From contig NC_133327.1 in assembly GCF_042186555.1 (NCBI RefSeq), positions 54,434,408 through 54,498,407 on the forward strand: DNA of 64,000 nucleotides, written 5' to 3'. Below are positions 23,560-34,860 of this stretch, in pieces (position 1 is the first letter of the stretch; each line of letters begins with the position of its first letter). The notes beneath the pieces were generated by a model. It was not told where the DNA came from. It saw nothing but the letters and a program-made list of their open reading frames with translations, and made no database searches. A program made the position numbers and the translations under genes. This DNA is from Aquarana catesbeiana (Eukaryota > Chordata > Amphibia > Anura > Ranidae).

Positions 23560-24010
23560 TAAGGCAGACTGGCTTCTCTGGTGGAGGAATGTAGACAGGG
23601 GTCCATTTGCATGACCTCTGACCACAGCCTTCACCGCCCTAACCAGATATGCTTTATCAGGATACCCAAATGTGAATGTATCCCCTTCAGTGTGAATTGA
23701 CTGACCTTGAAGTACATCCATCCCAAGAATATTTTCGGGTAACTCTCCTACCAAAACATTTGTCATGAATCCTGATCCCTTGCCAATAGCCAATTTCACC
23801 CTTATCCTAACTGCTGGTATGGTTTGCTCTCCAAAACCTTCTGCATAAATCAATTCTTCTTTGTGATGGGAAGGATTTCCTTGCAAAAGTGTAACTTCAG
23901 CTCTAGTATCAACTAAGGCCATTACATGTGTAGGAGAAGATGACTTTCCCCACCATACAGTGCCAGGTGCATATGGGCGTCGGTCTCCTGCTGTCACTGC
24001 CCTCACTGCT
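23560..24010 (-). pseudogene. Endogenous retroviral protease
   Basis: The open frame at 23500-24006 shows a retropepsin-like pattern: ALVDTRAEVTLL where the family has D-T/S-G-A, then a flap-like region and ENILGMDVLQGQ, equivalent to the usual (I/L)LGxD(I/V)L. The active-site Gly is Arg (DTRA), so the copy is probably catalytically dead. Located directly upstream of RT, as in retroviral gag-pro-pol. Confidence 0.8.
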
Positions 24011-24633
24011 ATTACAGGAGGCCCAAGGAACTTCCCAATCCCCTTTCCTGAGTCTCTCTAACTGCTCCCCAGGATAAAGGGACTTAGGTTTGGGTTCATG
24101 TGCAGTGTTGGGAATTGGTTTGGGGCTAACAGCAGGGGTCTGTTCTGTTTTCTCTAAATTTAGGCTGATTTTATCTTCACTCTGAGTATTGTTTCTAACC
24201 CTGACAGTTTTCCCCACAAAATATTTCCACCTCTTCAACATTTCTGAAGTAGAAATCCCATCTATCTCATTGTTAGGTACTCCTGCCTTTAATAGGTCCA
24301 CCCACATTTCTTTCCTAGAAATAACTAGCCTGGTTTTCTCTTTACCTCCTGTCTTCTCTATCCCATTCCCTTTCTTCTCTGTTCCAGGCCTCCCACCAAG
24401 GACAATAAAGGAGCCCTGAGATTAAATGGCGCAGACTTCATCAGCTTAGAGAGCAGAGCAGACGTAAAGGGTTCCATATCTGGACCCATCCATTCAGGAA
24501 ATGTATTTAATCCGGTTATACAACCCATCTCACGTAACCTGGAAATACCCTCTCCTATTGATCTCCAGGAGTATGTATTTTCCAGGTCATTAGGACTAAC
24601 GTATACTCGGACTATGCCATCTCTCACGAGGTC
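24011..24633 (-). pseudogene. Endogenous retroviral gag-like region, downstream part
   Basis: Frames at 23909-24307 and 24358-24648 are in the position of gag. No zinc knuckle was identified. The frame is cut by Harbinger copy 1 at its TAA target; the same reading frame continues across the duplication into 32866 and beyond, which supports one gag region before the insertion. Confidence 0.65.
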
Positions 24634-25433
24634 TAATGCACCGTACACACGATTGGACTTTCTGATGTAAAATGTGTGATCGGAGCTTGTTGTCGGAAAT
24701 TCCTACTGTATGTAGGCTCCATCGGACAGTTTCCATCGGAATTTCCGTCACACTAAATTTGAGATCTGGTTCTCGAATTTTCCGACAACAAAATCCGTTC
24801 GCGCAAATTCCGATTGTGTGTACACAATTCCGACGTACAAAGTGCCACACATGCTCAGAATAAATTACGAGATGGAAGCACTCGGTCTGGTAAAACTACC
24901 ATTCATAATGGAGCTAGCACATTCGTCACACTGCAAATTGAAAAATCTTTTAATGCAGCGCATTCTCTTCTTCTTTATAATGCTAGAAGAATGAAGTTAT
25001 TTTGGTGCTCATATTCACAGAGAGTTCTCACAAACTGATTTCTTTATTATTTCTCGCAATTTCATGAATATATTTTTTTTATTTTCGTCACATCTCCAGA
25101 AGTTTTTTTTTATAGTGATTTTTTTGGGTTTTTTTTTTATCAAGATATCCTGTTTTATGTTATTTTTTTCTGGTGATCTCCCTAATTTTTTGGGTGGGTT
25201 TTGTGTGTCAAGTTACCACAACATCATTAGAATCTTGTATTTTTTTAACCTCAATGAGGTTGGTGTTGGTGTCCCTTGTTAATTTGACATTGTGTTGTTG
25301 AAATGTACCTGCCTACTCACAAACAAACTGTACTTTTTGAAGGAAAACACATAGGCAAGTATTTCTAAAAAATATATATCCTTTTATTAAGGGTCATAAC
25401 CAAATAAAGAGGAAGGCAACGCTGGATAAACTG

Positions 25434-25690
25434 GTGAAACTGGCGAAGCCTTTGTACCCTGGGGCACACATCAACTATTTGCCAGCCAAAATTGGTGGCC
25501 TGAGGAGTCCTTATAATAGTGATCCCAATCCGGTCCCAGACTACAAGAGATCAGGAACAGCATCAGATGACATATATGTCCCCAGGCTGTGGTCATACCA
25601 CAGCCTGCATCTTTTGTCAGACCAGACTGAACCCAGGCCATCACTTTCTTGTCTTCCTACCACTCTTCCTTCCAGGATTACATCCAGGCT
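25434..25690 (+). pseudogene. Inverted partial duplicate of the MADF exon (copy 1)
   Basis: The plus strand encodes a diverged second copy of the central MADF exon: AKIGGLRSPY, then a KRSGTASDDIYVPRLWSY block and LLSDQTEPRPSL. These match the minus-strand exon at 26421-26700 (KIGGLRSTY, DDIYVPRLWYY, FLSDQTE). The opposite strand of its end (about 25641-25690) forms the last codons of the MADF gene. The same arrangement is present in copy 2. Confidence 0.85.
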
Positions 25691-26879
25691 GTGGCTGAGG
25701 TGTTGGAGGTGTGGCAGGAGGAGGAGGAGGATGGTCCAACTCACACAGGTGGGTTTTGTTGGTGATTTTGCCCCTCAAACCATTATTTAGTGTGAGGTAC
25801 ATGATTTCCTCTCACAAGAGGCGTTGGCCCTCCTCCATTTCCTGCAGTTTGCATGCAGCCATGGAGGCAAAGGCCTCTTGAAGAGTGGGGGTGGTTGCGA
25901 GAGCTGCAGAAGCCTCCCAATCAGCCTGAGCACTGACTCCCCCACGTTCCTCCCCTTCCTGGGCCTTTTTGGTGGAAGGTGGAGGGGAGGGACCTGTAAT
26001 TCTGTCAGGCTACTGGGCCCGACCACCTTCTGGCTGCCACTAACCCCTGCCACTTCCTGGCTGCCACATTCCACAGGCTCCTCCTGGCTGCCACATTCCA
26101 CAGCCTCCTCCTGGCTGCCACATTCCACGCCCTCCTCCTGACTGAGGCATTTCTGTGTATGAAAAAGGGACATAGTTTGAGTTTTTTGGTCATCAATCAC
26201 ACACAATTTTCAGCTCATGACTGTTGCAAATTGAATGTTAACAAATAGAAAAGACTATCATTCTGACCCCAGCATTTTTCATTCTTGTCACAATCATTTT
26301 TGGCCACTACTGTCTATTGATATGTAAAACACTTTATTAAAACAGCAATTAGTGATCACTAATAATATCTAGTTAACATCATTAATTTTTTTAAAAGAAA
26401 TCTGTAGAACAATGCTATACCTGGCTCAAGCCGGGCTCCTCCACTTCTTCCTGGCTGGAAAGCCCAGGGTGGGTGTCGGAAGCCTCAGCTGAGGTGGAAG
26501 GAAGCATGGAAGGAAGAGTGGAAGGCAGCGTGGAGAGTGATTGCCTGACTTCAGTCTGGTCCGACAGAAAATTCAGTCTGTCATAGTACCAGAGCCTGGG
26601 GACATAAATGTCATCTGCTGCTGCTCCTGATCTCTGGAAATCCTGGTCCTTCTTGCGCTCCCTAAGATATGTACTCCTCAGGCCACCAATTTTTGTTTTT
26701 AAATAGGGGATGTTTGCCGTGGAGATGTGCGGCTTCACCAACTCCAGCAGTTTTTCCATCGCTGCCTGCCTCTTTATTTTGTTATTATATTGTGGATGTT
26801 TCACCTGCCACAGACAAGGCAGCTCCCTGTACTTGTCTATGAAGATTAGTAGAAAGCTGTGGCCTTTGAACCCATCCAT
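25641..26879 (-). pseudogene. Harbinger MADF-domain protein gene, copy 1 (one frameshift)
   Basis: Exon 1 is 26879-26421 (459 nt, 153 codons): start MDGF, then a MADF domain at about residues 5-95 (FIDKYRELPCLW, YLKTKIGGLRSTY, DDIYVPRLWYYDRLNFL), then an S/T/P-rich tail (STLPSTLPSMLPS). The donor is CCAG/GTATAG and the acceptor is ATACACAG/AAATG. Exon 2 (26152-25641) has imperfect SQEE-VECG repeats, a basic KRPRKGR motif, a predicted helix and a Gly/Lys-rich end. One single-base loss near 25918 shifts the frame. MADF domains bind DNA and often work with transcription or transposition partners; the role here is inference. It is divergent from the Myb/SANT gene across about 300 bp. Confidence 0.85.
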
Positions 26880-27179
26880 TTTCTCTGCAAGACACAACAC
26901 AAGACAAACCCTAATGTCAGGCTAAACTCTCATAATCTTTACCCAATATAGTCCTCAATCTATAAGTAGTATAGAGCCAGTGATGCACCAAGTTAAAATT
27001 GTACTTTCGTTAGAACGATAGTTGCTTCCGTTACTTCGTCCTCCTCTCACAGATCGTACATACAGCACACGCGTGTTAAGCTTTATATACACTGCGCATG
27101 CGTGAGTCTCTGCCCGCCCCTGGCGTTCTTTCTAGTCTATTCCCCGCACCTTGTCTTCTCGGCGCAGTGGGGAGAGAAC
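26880..27179. promoter_or_regulatory. Divergent promoter between MADF and Myb/SANT genes (copy 1)
   Basis: Lies between the two divergent start codons. Contains CTTTATATACACTGCG (27081-27096), which reads as a TATA-like box on both strands, a CpG-rich stretch (CACACGCGTGTTAAG, GCATGCG) and a CCCGCCCC GC-box. TTGCAG directly before the MADF ATG is a splice-acceptor-like site, so that gene may have an upstream non-coding exon. The layout is conserved in copy 2. Confidence 0.6.
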
Positions 27180-28457
27180 ATGGCGGAGACACAGCAGGTG
27201 CAGGCAGACAGCAGCAGCAACTAGGAAAGCCTTGAGCCAAGAACGTCCTGATCCCGGAAGAGATTGAAGGCAAATATGTCCTTTGTAGAGATGGTGGACA
27301 TCTTGAAGAGGGCCGACTATGACGAGAAGTATGGACTGCACCTAAACCCAAATGTGAGAAAGGCCAAGATCATGACTAAAGTTGTGAAGAGTGTGCAGAA
27401 AAATTTTGGGGTACGACGATCCAAGGATCAACTGAGGAAACGATGGTCAGACCTCAAATTGAGGGAGCATGATCAGTACAGAAGAATCAAGAGAGTGCTT
27501 CTAAAAAGTAAGTAGTTGTCGTGTGTTCCTATTATTATTATTACTTGCATGCTGCTCCATATGCTTTTCTTTACTGTTGCACAGTTTAAAATGGCAACTT
27601 GCATGGTCATGGGCACATTAATAGGTCGTAGGAAACATCGTTCATTCGCCCACTAAAATACGATGTTTTGGGCACATGCAGGTTAACTACATTTGTTCAG
27701 GCCTATTTGTATTAAAAGAAGTTTGTTGTCTAGATGGGTTTGTAACTAGAATGAAATGAAAACTTGATTCAGTGTAAAGGAGAGGACACTCAGCAGCTGT
27801 TTACACATCTGGACGCAGGAGCACTAGTGTGGGACACAAGAACACCCTTTTTAGGGTGTCCCATGCAGGTGCTCCAGTGGATACTTGGGGTGTCTCCATG
27901 TGTGAAACTTGTCCAAAAAAGGGAAGTCTTCCAGCATTGGAAAGGAAATAAAAATGTCTTCGGCTTGGAACTCTGCCAAAACAGACAATTGTACGACACT
28001 TCCAAGCAATTTTTCATATTCCTATTTCTGCCCTCCAATATCTGTGTGCTAAGTATACCTTTTTTTATTCACATAGGCGAGAAAAGACTCGGGACACCTG
28101 AGGACACCAGGGACCCCCCACCTCCGAAAGAAGGGGAAGTCACCAAAAACCAAGCAGAGGATGAGGAGGGAAATGTTTTGAAAGTGGGCGAAATTGTCAC
28201 CACAACAGGTGAGTGTCTGAGACCACAGCTTCAGGTAAGAGATCTGTTCCTGCATATTTATAATACATGGTGTTTTTAATTTTTTTTTAGGTGATGTGGA
28301 TGTTGTGGAAGAAGAAAGTCATTTCACAAGTGACAGTGCCCAGATCCTCATTGGGGCGACAATGGGGTGCAAACGCGATTTAGAAAATATTAAGCATAAC
28401 ATCAATGATGTTCAACAAAAAATCAAGAACATCATTGATGGTTTAGGGAGAATCTAA
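27180..28457 (+). pseudogene. Harbinger Myb/SANT-like protein gene, copy 1
   Basis: Three exons: 27180-27507, 28077-28208 and 28291-28457. Donors are AAAAA/GTAAGT and ACAACAG/GTGAGT; acceptors are CACATAG/G and TTTTTAG/G. Phases join correctly. Exon 1 carries the trihelix Myb/SANT-like domain (FVEMVDILKRADYD, NPNVRKAKIMTKVVKS, SKDQLRKRWSDLKLRE), like NAIF1-type and Harbinger Myb-like proteins that partner the transposase. Exon 2 is acidic (PPPKEGEV, EDEEGN). Exon 3 ends in a coiled-coil-like helix (ENIKHNINDVQQKIKNI) and a stop at 28455-28457. Two stops in the N-terminal part (TAG at 27222) disable the normal start; translation from a later ATG near 27276 would still give the domain. Confidence 0.85.
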
Positions 28458-28523
28458 ACCACACAAAAATTTTACACTTTTTTATTGTGTATTTTGCTTT
28501 TAAAAAAAAAATGAAAGTATTTT

Positions 28524-28779
28524 AAAAGCCAAATTTTGAAGATGCACACACTGTGTCAACATGTGCTATCTGCCATCACGGGAGATCAATGTACGCGTTT
28601 TGTGGGTGAAACTCTTTCCTCCCAACTAAAGTAGCTGAGAGGAAGGGATTGCACCCCCAACACATGTCCATTGATCCCCCTTGATCGGAGCTAGCACATG
28701 TTGACATTAGGCATGGGATTAGGAGGGAAATCCCCATTTTGACTCTCAATTTGTGTGCATCTTCAAAATTTGCCTTTTA
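28524..28779. repeat. Long inverted repeat downstream of the Myb/SANT gene (copy 1)
   Basis: Arms start AAAAGCCAAATTTTGAAGAT and end ATCTTCAAAATTTGCCTTTT; within are CAACATGTGCTA and its complement, and AGGAAGGG with TCCTCCC-type partners around a short loop. The full arms are ~100 bp. It lies between two convergent genes and is also present in copy 2. Confidence 0.85.
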
Positions 28780-29116
28780 CAGGGTTATCACCCCATCTGT
28801 TGAAGGCAATATCAACACAGTTTGGACATAATAATGTCTCATTTTGCCTTTACTTTATCAAAGTTGAACTTTGTAAGTTCCTGAGTTGTGTATGTTATGC
28901 TTTGAAACATGCCTATTTAACCAAAAATGGCTATTTCTAATTACTGTGACAAAAAATAATGTTATACAACAAAGATATTGGTTTGTTAAAAAACCCTTTT
29001 ATAAATGCACATGTGAATGTGCTTTGAGTAAAAAGTTTGATACTCAACAATGTGTGGCTTCTTCTTTTAATGCTCAAAAGAATTTTTGGAATAAGTTGGT
29101 GTTTACAGTGACAATG

Positions 29117-29216
29117 GGGGTTATTTACTAAAGGCAAATCCACTTTGCACTACAAGTGCACTTTCAATGCAGTTTTAAGTGCACTTGTAGTGCAAAGTGG
29201 ATTTTCCTTTAGTAGC
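29117..29216. repeat. ~100-bp palindrome (foldback) within Harbinger copy 1
   Basis: GGCAAATCCACTTTGCACTAC and CAAGTGCACTT face their complements, ending in GTGCAAAGTGGATTTTCC. Same position and sequence in copy 2 (56959-57064). Probably an old foldback MITE captured by the family. Confidence 0.88.
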
Positions 29217-29544
29217 TAGCACCCTCAGTGCTTTATAATTTCCAACAATCACGCCATTTTCATGATTCCCAAAAATTACTTCATGTTGCTTACAATTATG
29301 AATATTTTTAGCATTAATGCATTACATACATTAAGAACAAAAACAAGGTGTGTGTAGCAGACCCACAACATTATTGTTAGCTGAAGAAGAGATTGTCACC
29401 TCATGTATCAAACAAATTATGTTTGCACTATTGAAGAAAATGGCCAAAAAAAGCCCATTGGAGAACCTAGGAGACAGCTAAAAGAAACAAGCAGTAAATC
29501 AAATGAAATATTATTTCAGATTATAAAAAATATTTATTGAAAAA

Positions 29545-32392
29545 ATGTCTCAGACATTTGCTGGCATATCAATGGCCCCCCTACCCGCAAAGTATTCCAG
29601 ATATTTTTGTCTCACTTTGCAGGCGCTTTGGGGGGGCAAGCCAGGACAGCCAGCTTCAAGTGCCATCAGGGTTGAACTATCAGGAAAGGAAAGTCCAGGG
29701 TGAGGGTCCTCATGGGAAATGGCCTCATCAGATGTTCACCCAGCCCAAATGCTTCATCAGCAACAAAGACAAACGGAAGTCCTTCCACGTTCTCTTCCGA
29801 AGGTGGCAATCACAAGCCACCATACTGGAGACGCTTGTAGAACTCCATCTGGGTGATGACTCCACCATCTGACATCCGACCATTCTTCCCCATGTCCACA
29901 TAGAGGAACTCATATGTAGCCGACACCACCACCAACATCACAATACTACTAAACCCCTTATAGTTATAATAGTATGACCCCGAGTTGGGGGGGTGGGTCT
30001 ATGTGGACGTGTTTCCCATCTATTGCCCCTCCACAGTTGGGAAAGTCCCAATGATCGGCAAAGTGGGATGCCACAGTCGGCCATTCCTGTGGCGTTGAAG
30101 GAAACTATGGAGTCAAACAAGAAAAAAAATTAGTAATTTTGCACATAAACATTGCAAGCAGATTAGACACAAACATTCTTGGCCAACATCAGTATAACAT
30201 TTATTTGAAGGAGTATTTAAAGACAAAAGTATAAGGTCCAATTATCAGATTCCTCCCCCCCCCTCTGATGGCCCATTGTAAAAATTTTAGGGGGGGTAGA
30301 TGTTTTGAACAGGTAACCGTCTCCACTTCATTGAGAGCTGAATACATAAATAATGTGTGTTACTTTAGCCAGCCCCTCCTTACTTACACTATTGGCATCC
30401 CACTGGACAGGTAAGAAGTGTCATAATACAAAAATAAAAATACACACTGTGCAAATTGAAGCACATTTTTACATTCTGCAATTACCTATCAAGATAATAA
30501 GAAAACAAAACTTTAAACAGTACCATTTGAAAGTATTCAGGCAGACCCTTTCACTACATGCTTTGGGGAATTCATCCATAAATATGAACACAAAAGAGGT
30601 AGGTATAGTGTGTATGGGTTTGGCAAAGTCAGCAGATAGAGGATTGGTATTGTTTGACTTAGCGGTTGGGGGGAGGGAGGGTTCCAAATGATTTTGGTAA
30701 CCAAAAAAAAGCCTCTGGCACTCTGCATGAATTTAAGAACAGAAATAACATTTGCACACATTTTAGGGGGTGTTTAGAGTAAAGCACTACTATGGAGCTG
30801 ACAAAATACATTGTTAAGTGACTAGGCTAGGTGTATATGGGCCCAGGATAGCATGCTGGGGAGGTTAGTGAAGGCAAATATGCATGAAGGACAAAAAAGG
30901 AACTTAAAAAAATTCAAGCATGCATGAGGACAAAGAGGATATTCACAGCATATTACATTCATGGTAATTAGGGAATGATAAAAGAAATACAATATCTGTA
31001 TGCATGTCACACCACTTTCTCAAACTCAACCAATGGCAAAACCATCCACCCGTCCCCACATGTCAGGGTGCTAGGTGTTATCCTGGATTCTGAACTCTCC
31101 TTTTGGCCCCACATCCAATCACTTTCCAAAGCTTGCCGCCTCAACCTCCGCAACATCTCTAAACTACGTCCCTTTCTAACCAATGAAACCACAAAGCTCC
31201 TGATTCACTCCCTGGTTATCTCTCGCCTCGACTACTGCAACCCACTCCTCATTGGCTTACCTTTAAATAGACTATCCCCCTTCAGTCCATCATGAATGCT
31301 GCTACCAGACTCATCCACCTTACAAACCACTCAGTGTCTGCTACCCCTCTCTGCCAATCCCTCCATTGGCTACCACTCGCCGAACAAATTAAATTCAAAA
31401 TACTAACAATAAGTTACAAAGCCATCCACAACTCTGCCTCCAGCTACATCACTAACCTAGTCTCAAAATACCAACCTAATCGCCCTCTCCGTTCCTCTCT
31501 AGACCTCCTGTTCTCTAGCTCCCTCATCACCTCCTCCCATATCCGCCTCCAGAACTTCTCCCGAGCCTCGCCCATCCTCTGGAATTCCCTACCCCAATCT
31601 GTCAGACTGTCTCCAAATGTATCCACTTTTAGGCGATCCCTGAAAACTTTGCTCTTCAGAGAAGCCTATCCTACCTCCATCTAACAACTGCACTATTTTC
31701 CCCATTAGCTCATCCCCCACAGCTATTACCCTTTTGTATAACTTGACCTCCCTCCTAGATTGTAAGCTCTAACAAGCAGGGCCCTCTGATTCCTCCTGTA
31801 TTGAAGTGTATTGTACTTGTACTGTCTGCCCTAATGTTGTAAAGCGCTGCGTAAACTGTCGGCGCTATATAAATCCTGTATTATAATAATAATAATACAA
31901 TACATTAGCAAACATTAAATACATAGAATGTGATGTTAAAGGAGAAAACTTACCCTAATATAGTCCTTCTGCAGGAGTTGAATGATGGCAGAACAGGTCT
32001 CTGGAATAATGATCCCCAGACCCTGGGGGGAGATGCCTGTAGAGATCTTGATGTCCTGCAGATTTCCCCCTGTCGTCAAGAGCCTTTGTTCAGGAGTGAT
32101 GGCTTGCCGCATGCAGGTGTCCTGCTTCGTAATATAAGGGGACAGCAAAGCCAACAAATGGTGAAAAACGGGGTCCATCATCCGGAGATAATTTCTGAAA
32201 TCATCAGGACTATACTCACAGACCTCCCACAACAAAGGCATATGAGAGAATTGGTCACGCTGGAGCAACCAACTCTTTGTCCATGAACTCCTCCCCACCC
32301 TGTTCATGGACTGGGCTTGGGTCAAAGTAAGAACCCTAATACCAAGCCCCTGCACAGCACAAACTCTACGATTAGTACGTACCCACAACATG
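29545..32392 (-). pseudogene. HARBI1-like DDE transposase, copy 1 (broken, with LINE in intron)
   Basis: Exon 1 is 32392-31954: MLWVRTNRR, RDQFSHMPLL, DDFRNYLRMMDPVF, KQDTCMRQAIT, ISTGISPQ, to the donor GGG/GTAAGT. A six-codon in-frame gap is present relative to copy 2. Exon 2 starts at 30086 (acceptor CCACAG/GAATGG): FPNCGGAIDGKHVHI (first Asp), then frameshifts; FVDVGKNGRMSDGG-type sequence (near 29870, second Asp region) is present. The C-terminal portion containing the ENTFG motif of copy 2 (third acidic residue) is deleted near 29690. The intron holds the Rex1-like LINE (30996-31895). Catalysis is not possible from this copy. Confidence 0.85.
30996..31895 (+). mobile_element. Rex1/Babar-like LINE, 5'-truncated, with TAA tail
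   Basis: Encodes the C-terminal end of a CR1-superfamily reverse transcriptase: VRVLGVILDSELSF, SKACRLNLRNISKLRPFL, LDYCNPLLIGLP, a frameshift near 31290, then AATRLIHLTNHS, LHWLPLAEQIKFKIL, ILWNSLPQSVR, FRRSLKTLLF. Then a 3' UTR with TGTAAAGCGCTGCGTAAACTG and GGCGCTATATAAATCC, and (TAA)n at 31880-31895. Flanking AATACAAT-like sequence occurs on both sides, consistent with a short target duplication. It is absent from the equivalent intron of Harbinger copy 2, so it inserted after copy 1 did, or at least after the copies diverged. Confidence 0.9.
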
Positions 32393-32865
32393 GCTTCAAA
32401 ATGGTCGGCTGGTCAGAACGAACAAACAGAACTGAAAAACAGCAAGGCCTGTGAAGAGCGAGCTGAAAATCAGATACAAGCGGACAAGAATGCACTGAAA
32501 AAACAGATATGAACTGACTACATGCACTGAAAACCAAATACAAACCCACAAGCACAAACTGAAGAGCAGTAATAACGATCTGAAAAGCACGAGCCTGAAG
32601 AGCACGAATCATATCTCACCAAACTTCTACTAACACAAGATTAGCAGAAGGAGCCCAAAGGGTGGCTCACTTGGTATTGAACTTCCCTTTTCTAGTCCCA
32701 TCGTACGTGTTGTACGTCACCTCGTTCTTGACGTTCTGAAATTCCGACAACTTTGTTTGACCGTGTGTATGCAAGACAAGTCTGAGCCAACATCTGTCGG
32801 AAAAAATCCATCGATTTTGTTGTCAGAATGTCTGATCAATGTCCGATCGTGTGTATGCGGCATAA

Positions 32866-33850
32866 CAGTGAAAAATTCACACTAAACTCTCTGGCTTTTC
32901 ACATTGCCTGACGCAATTGTGGATCATGGGTTAACACTCCCATAGCCACTGCTTTCTTACCTGACAAAACAACACTGTCCGTCCCTTCATCCCACAAGAG
33001 TAGGAGCTAACTCAATAGGGGCCCCCCGGAACTTTGTATTGTTTTGCCATCTCGTGGAGTTCAGTTTTTGTAAACTCCCGTACTTCTTCAAATTCCACAT
33101 CTCTGGGGTTGCGATAATGCACCTCCCCATATGCCATATTCTCTCTATCATGTTGCCTTTTCCTATGCTTAGTAACAAGAGGTCTCGCACACTTTTTCTT
33201 TCCCTTTGGATAATCATCATCAGAAACATCAAACTCTATCTCCTCATCCTCACTATCATTTGAGGGGAGCACATCCTCACAATCCCAGTTTTGGGATGTG
33301 ACAATGGCACGTACCCTGGCTTTACTAACAGGTTTACGCCCCTTCCTTTTCCTTAAGACATGAATTCATTTGGTCATGAGGGCTGCACACCGCTCTTGCA
33401 AATCAGTAGCCCGACTAGCAGTTGAACGAACACAATCTGAAGCAACTGCTAGCTGGTCTTTTAATACCTTAACTTCTGCCTCTGCCCTCTCCCTTCTCTG
33501 TGATACAGTATAGATAGCATGAAGGAAGTACCAAGCCACTATGGACACTGTCCTCTTCTCTGCTTTACTTAAATCCAACTCCTTAAGGCTAAAATCTACA
33601 AAATGATCTGCGACTTTATCACCCCCAAGTGCTATTTAAGGGAGAAGCATACTTTACAAACTCTTTAGCAAGAGGCTCCCACTCATTGTCTCTGGCCCAG
33701 ATAGGTAAGCTGCATACTTCCTTCTGGCCACCAGAACCCTTTGCAGCCTTGCTTTTCCTAAACAGCTTACACAGCATTTTTACCTAGCACAAGCTACACA
33801 ACCCACCACAGAAAAACAGGTCTGCTTCAGTTGAACTTTAGCACAATCCT
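32866..33850 (-). pseudogene. Endogenous retroviral gag-like region, upstream part
   Basis: Minus-strand frames at 33366-33578 (a coiled-coil-like, Arg/Ala/Glu-rich segment with RRERAEAEVKVL) and 33012-33272 (acidic then basic, with DSEDEEIEFD). Located directly after the LTR and primer-binding site and so in the gag position. No matrix or capsid signature is certain. Frameshifts lie between the frames. Confidence 0.65.
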
Positions 33851-33864
33851 GTCACGAGCCCCCA
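33851..33864 (-). promoter_or_regulatory. Retroviral primer-binding site, tRNA-Pro type
   Basis: On the minus strand the sequence just inside the LTR (which ends AAAACA, then TT) reads TGGGGGCTCGT, the start of the complement of the 3' end of tRNA-Pro used by many class I retroviruses. The following bases diverge. Confidence 0.7.
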
Positions 33865-33866
33865 AA

Positions 33867-34265
33867 TGTTTTGCTTTCGTCTATCTAGCAAGGTTACTTT
33901 GCAGTATAAGCAAGGAAGCTGAGACCTCTGCAGTGTGTAAATGTGCTTTTACTGAACAAAAATGCTGTACATACAAAACTATTGCAATATTAGGAATACA
34001 GTACAAGACTGACAAATATCTATAACAAGCAAAATGCCTAGCAAATAAGCAGGAACTATGGTCTGTAACAGTAGAAATACGCTTAAAAGTTACTTAACTC
34101 CGCTTACTGTGTGTTAATGATCTCCGTTGCTCCTGGAGACCAGGCACTTTCTTCTTGGCTGGAACAGATTTGAGTGTCCTTGGTTCTAATGCATGATGAA
34201 GTCCCCCCAGCTTATGCCTGGCAACCTTTATATAGCTCAGCTTGTTTTCCTGAACATCACCTGTT
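33867..34265 (-). repeat. Endogenous retrovirus 5' LTR
   Basis: Same sequence family as 12083-12340. The inner end is CA at 33867-33868 next to the primer-binding site. It has CTATATAAAGG (TATA box on minus, near 34229-34239) and conserved TCTCCGTTGCTCCTGGAGACC, which contains a GGTCTCCAGGAGC-type hairpin. The outer limit near 34265 is approximate, because the two LTRs diverge there. Confidence 0.75.
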
Positions 34266-34860
34266 AGCCCGTTTGATTAATACCCAAATTTGGGAACACC
34301 CAAATTTACCTATTTAAGAACTGTCGAATGAAAGAGCAGGCATTCAGCAGTTAGCCTTAGTTGCAGGCGGATCGTTTTTATTTTTTCAGCAACGGCTTTG
34401 TGCTTTACAAAGGATCTATATCAGGGGACATTTATTTTATTTTATTTTATTTTATTTTATTTTATTTTTTTAAATCTTTTTTTTTTAAAGATGTCAAAAA
34501 TTGCCTCCTATCTTTATTTCTTTTTGACACTTTTTTGGTGAATAAGTAGGGGTACGCCATACTCATTCACATGGGGGGGGCTTGGATCTGGGGGGCTCCC
34601 CTACCCCAAAGCACTTCCCCACCCCAAAGCACTCCCCCATGTTAAGGACTTGCCCCCCCTTTCCTGACCTGCCAGGCTGAATGCTCAGATGAGGGTCTGG
34701 TATGGATTGGGGGGCAACACCATTTAAAAAAAAAATGGTGTGGGGTTCCCCTTACAATCCATACCAGATGCAAAGGGCCTGGTATGGATTGGGGGGGACC
34801 CCCATGCCGTTTTTTTTAAATTTCTGTATTGCCGGCAATTTAAATTGCACTAACACTACA
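34266..34860. repeat. Repeat block with ATTTT microsatellite
   Basis: An ATTTT-type pentanucleotide run spans about 34432-34470. From 34570 to 34830 short C/G-rich segments repeat imperfectly: CCCCAAAGCACT twice, GGTCTGGTATGGATT and GCCTGGTATGGATT, and a complementary AATCCATACCAG, giving a hairpin. No gene. It leads directly into the ~110-bp tandem units. Confidence 0.6.

Larger units (their letters stand above)
24637..32862. mobile_element. PIF/Harbinger element, copy 1 (three genes)
   Basis: Flanked by TAA at 24634-24636 and 32863-32865. Left end TGCACCGTACACACGATTGG; right end, on the other strand, TGCCGCATACACACGATCGG: a clear terminal inverted repeat. It contains a MADF gene (-), a Myb/SANT-like gene (+) and a HARBI1-like transposase (-), as in copy 2 (52565-60068). 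It is inserted in retroviral gag and is itself host to a Rex1-like LINE. The transposase is broken and lacks its C-terminal part. Confidence 0.92.
12083..34265 (-). mobile_element. Endogenous retrovirus (minus strand), heavily interrupted
   Basis: An old retroviral provirus: 5' LTR (about 33867-34265), primer-binding site, gag-like (32866-33850 and 24011-24633), protease (23560-24010), reverse transcriptase (22460-23520) and RNase H (17779-18272), with a 3' LTR at 12083-12340. Integrase and env are not recognisable. It is interrupted by piggyBac copy 2 (at a TTAA in RNase H), LINE pieces (18273-22455) and Harbinger copy 1 (TAA duplication in gag). The Pro-type primer site and the RT/RNase H motifs fit a class I (gamma/epsilon-like) retrovirus; the subgroup is inference. 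Multiple stops and losses make it inactive. Confidence 0.8.

Noticed and set aside
25824..26141. 105-codon plus-strand frame
   Set aside because: Antisense of MADF exon 2 repeats; no evidence of its own.
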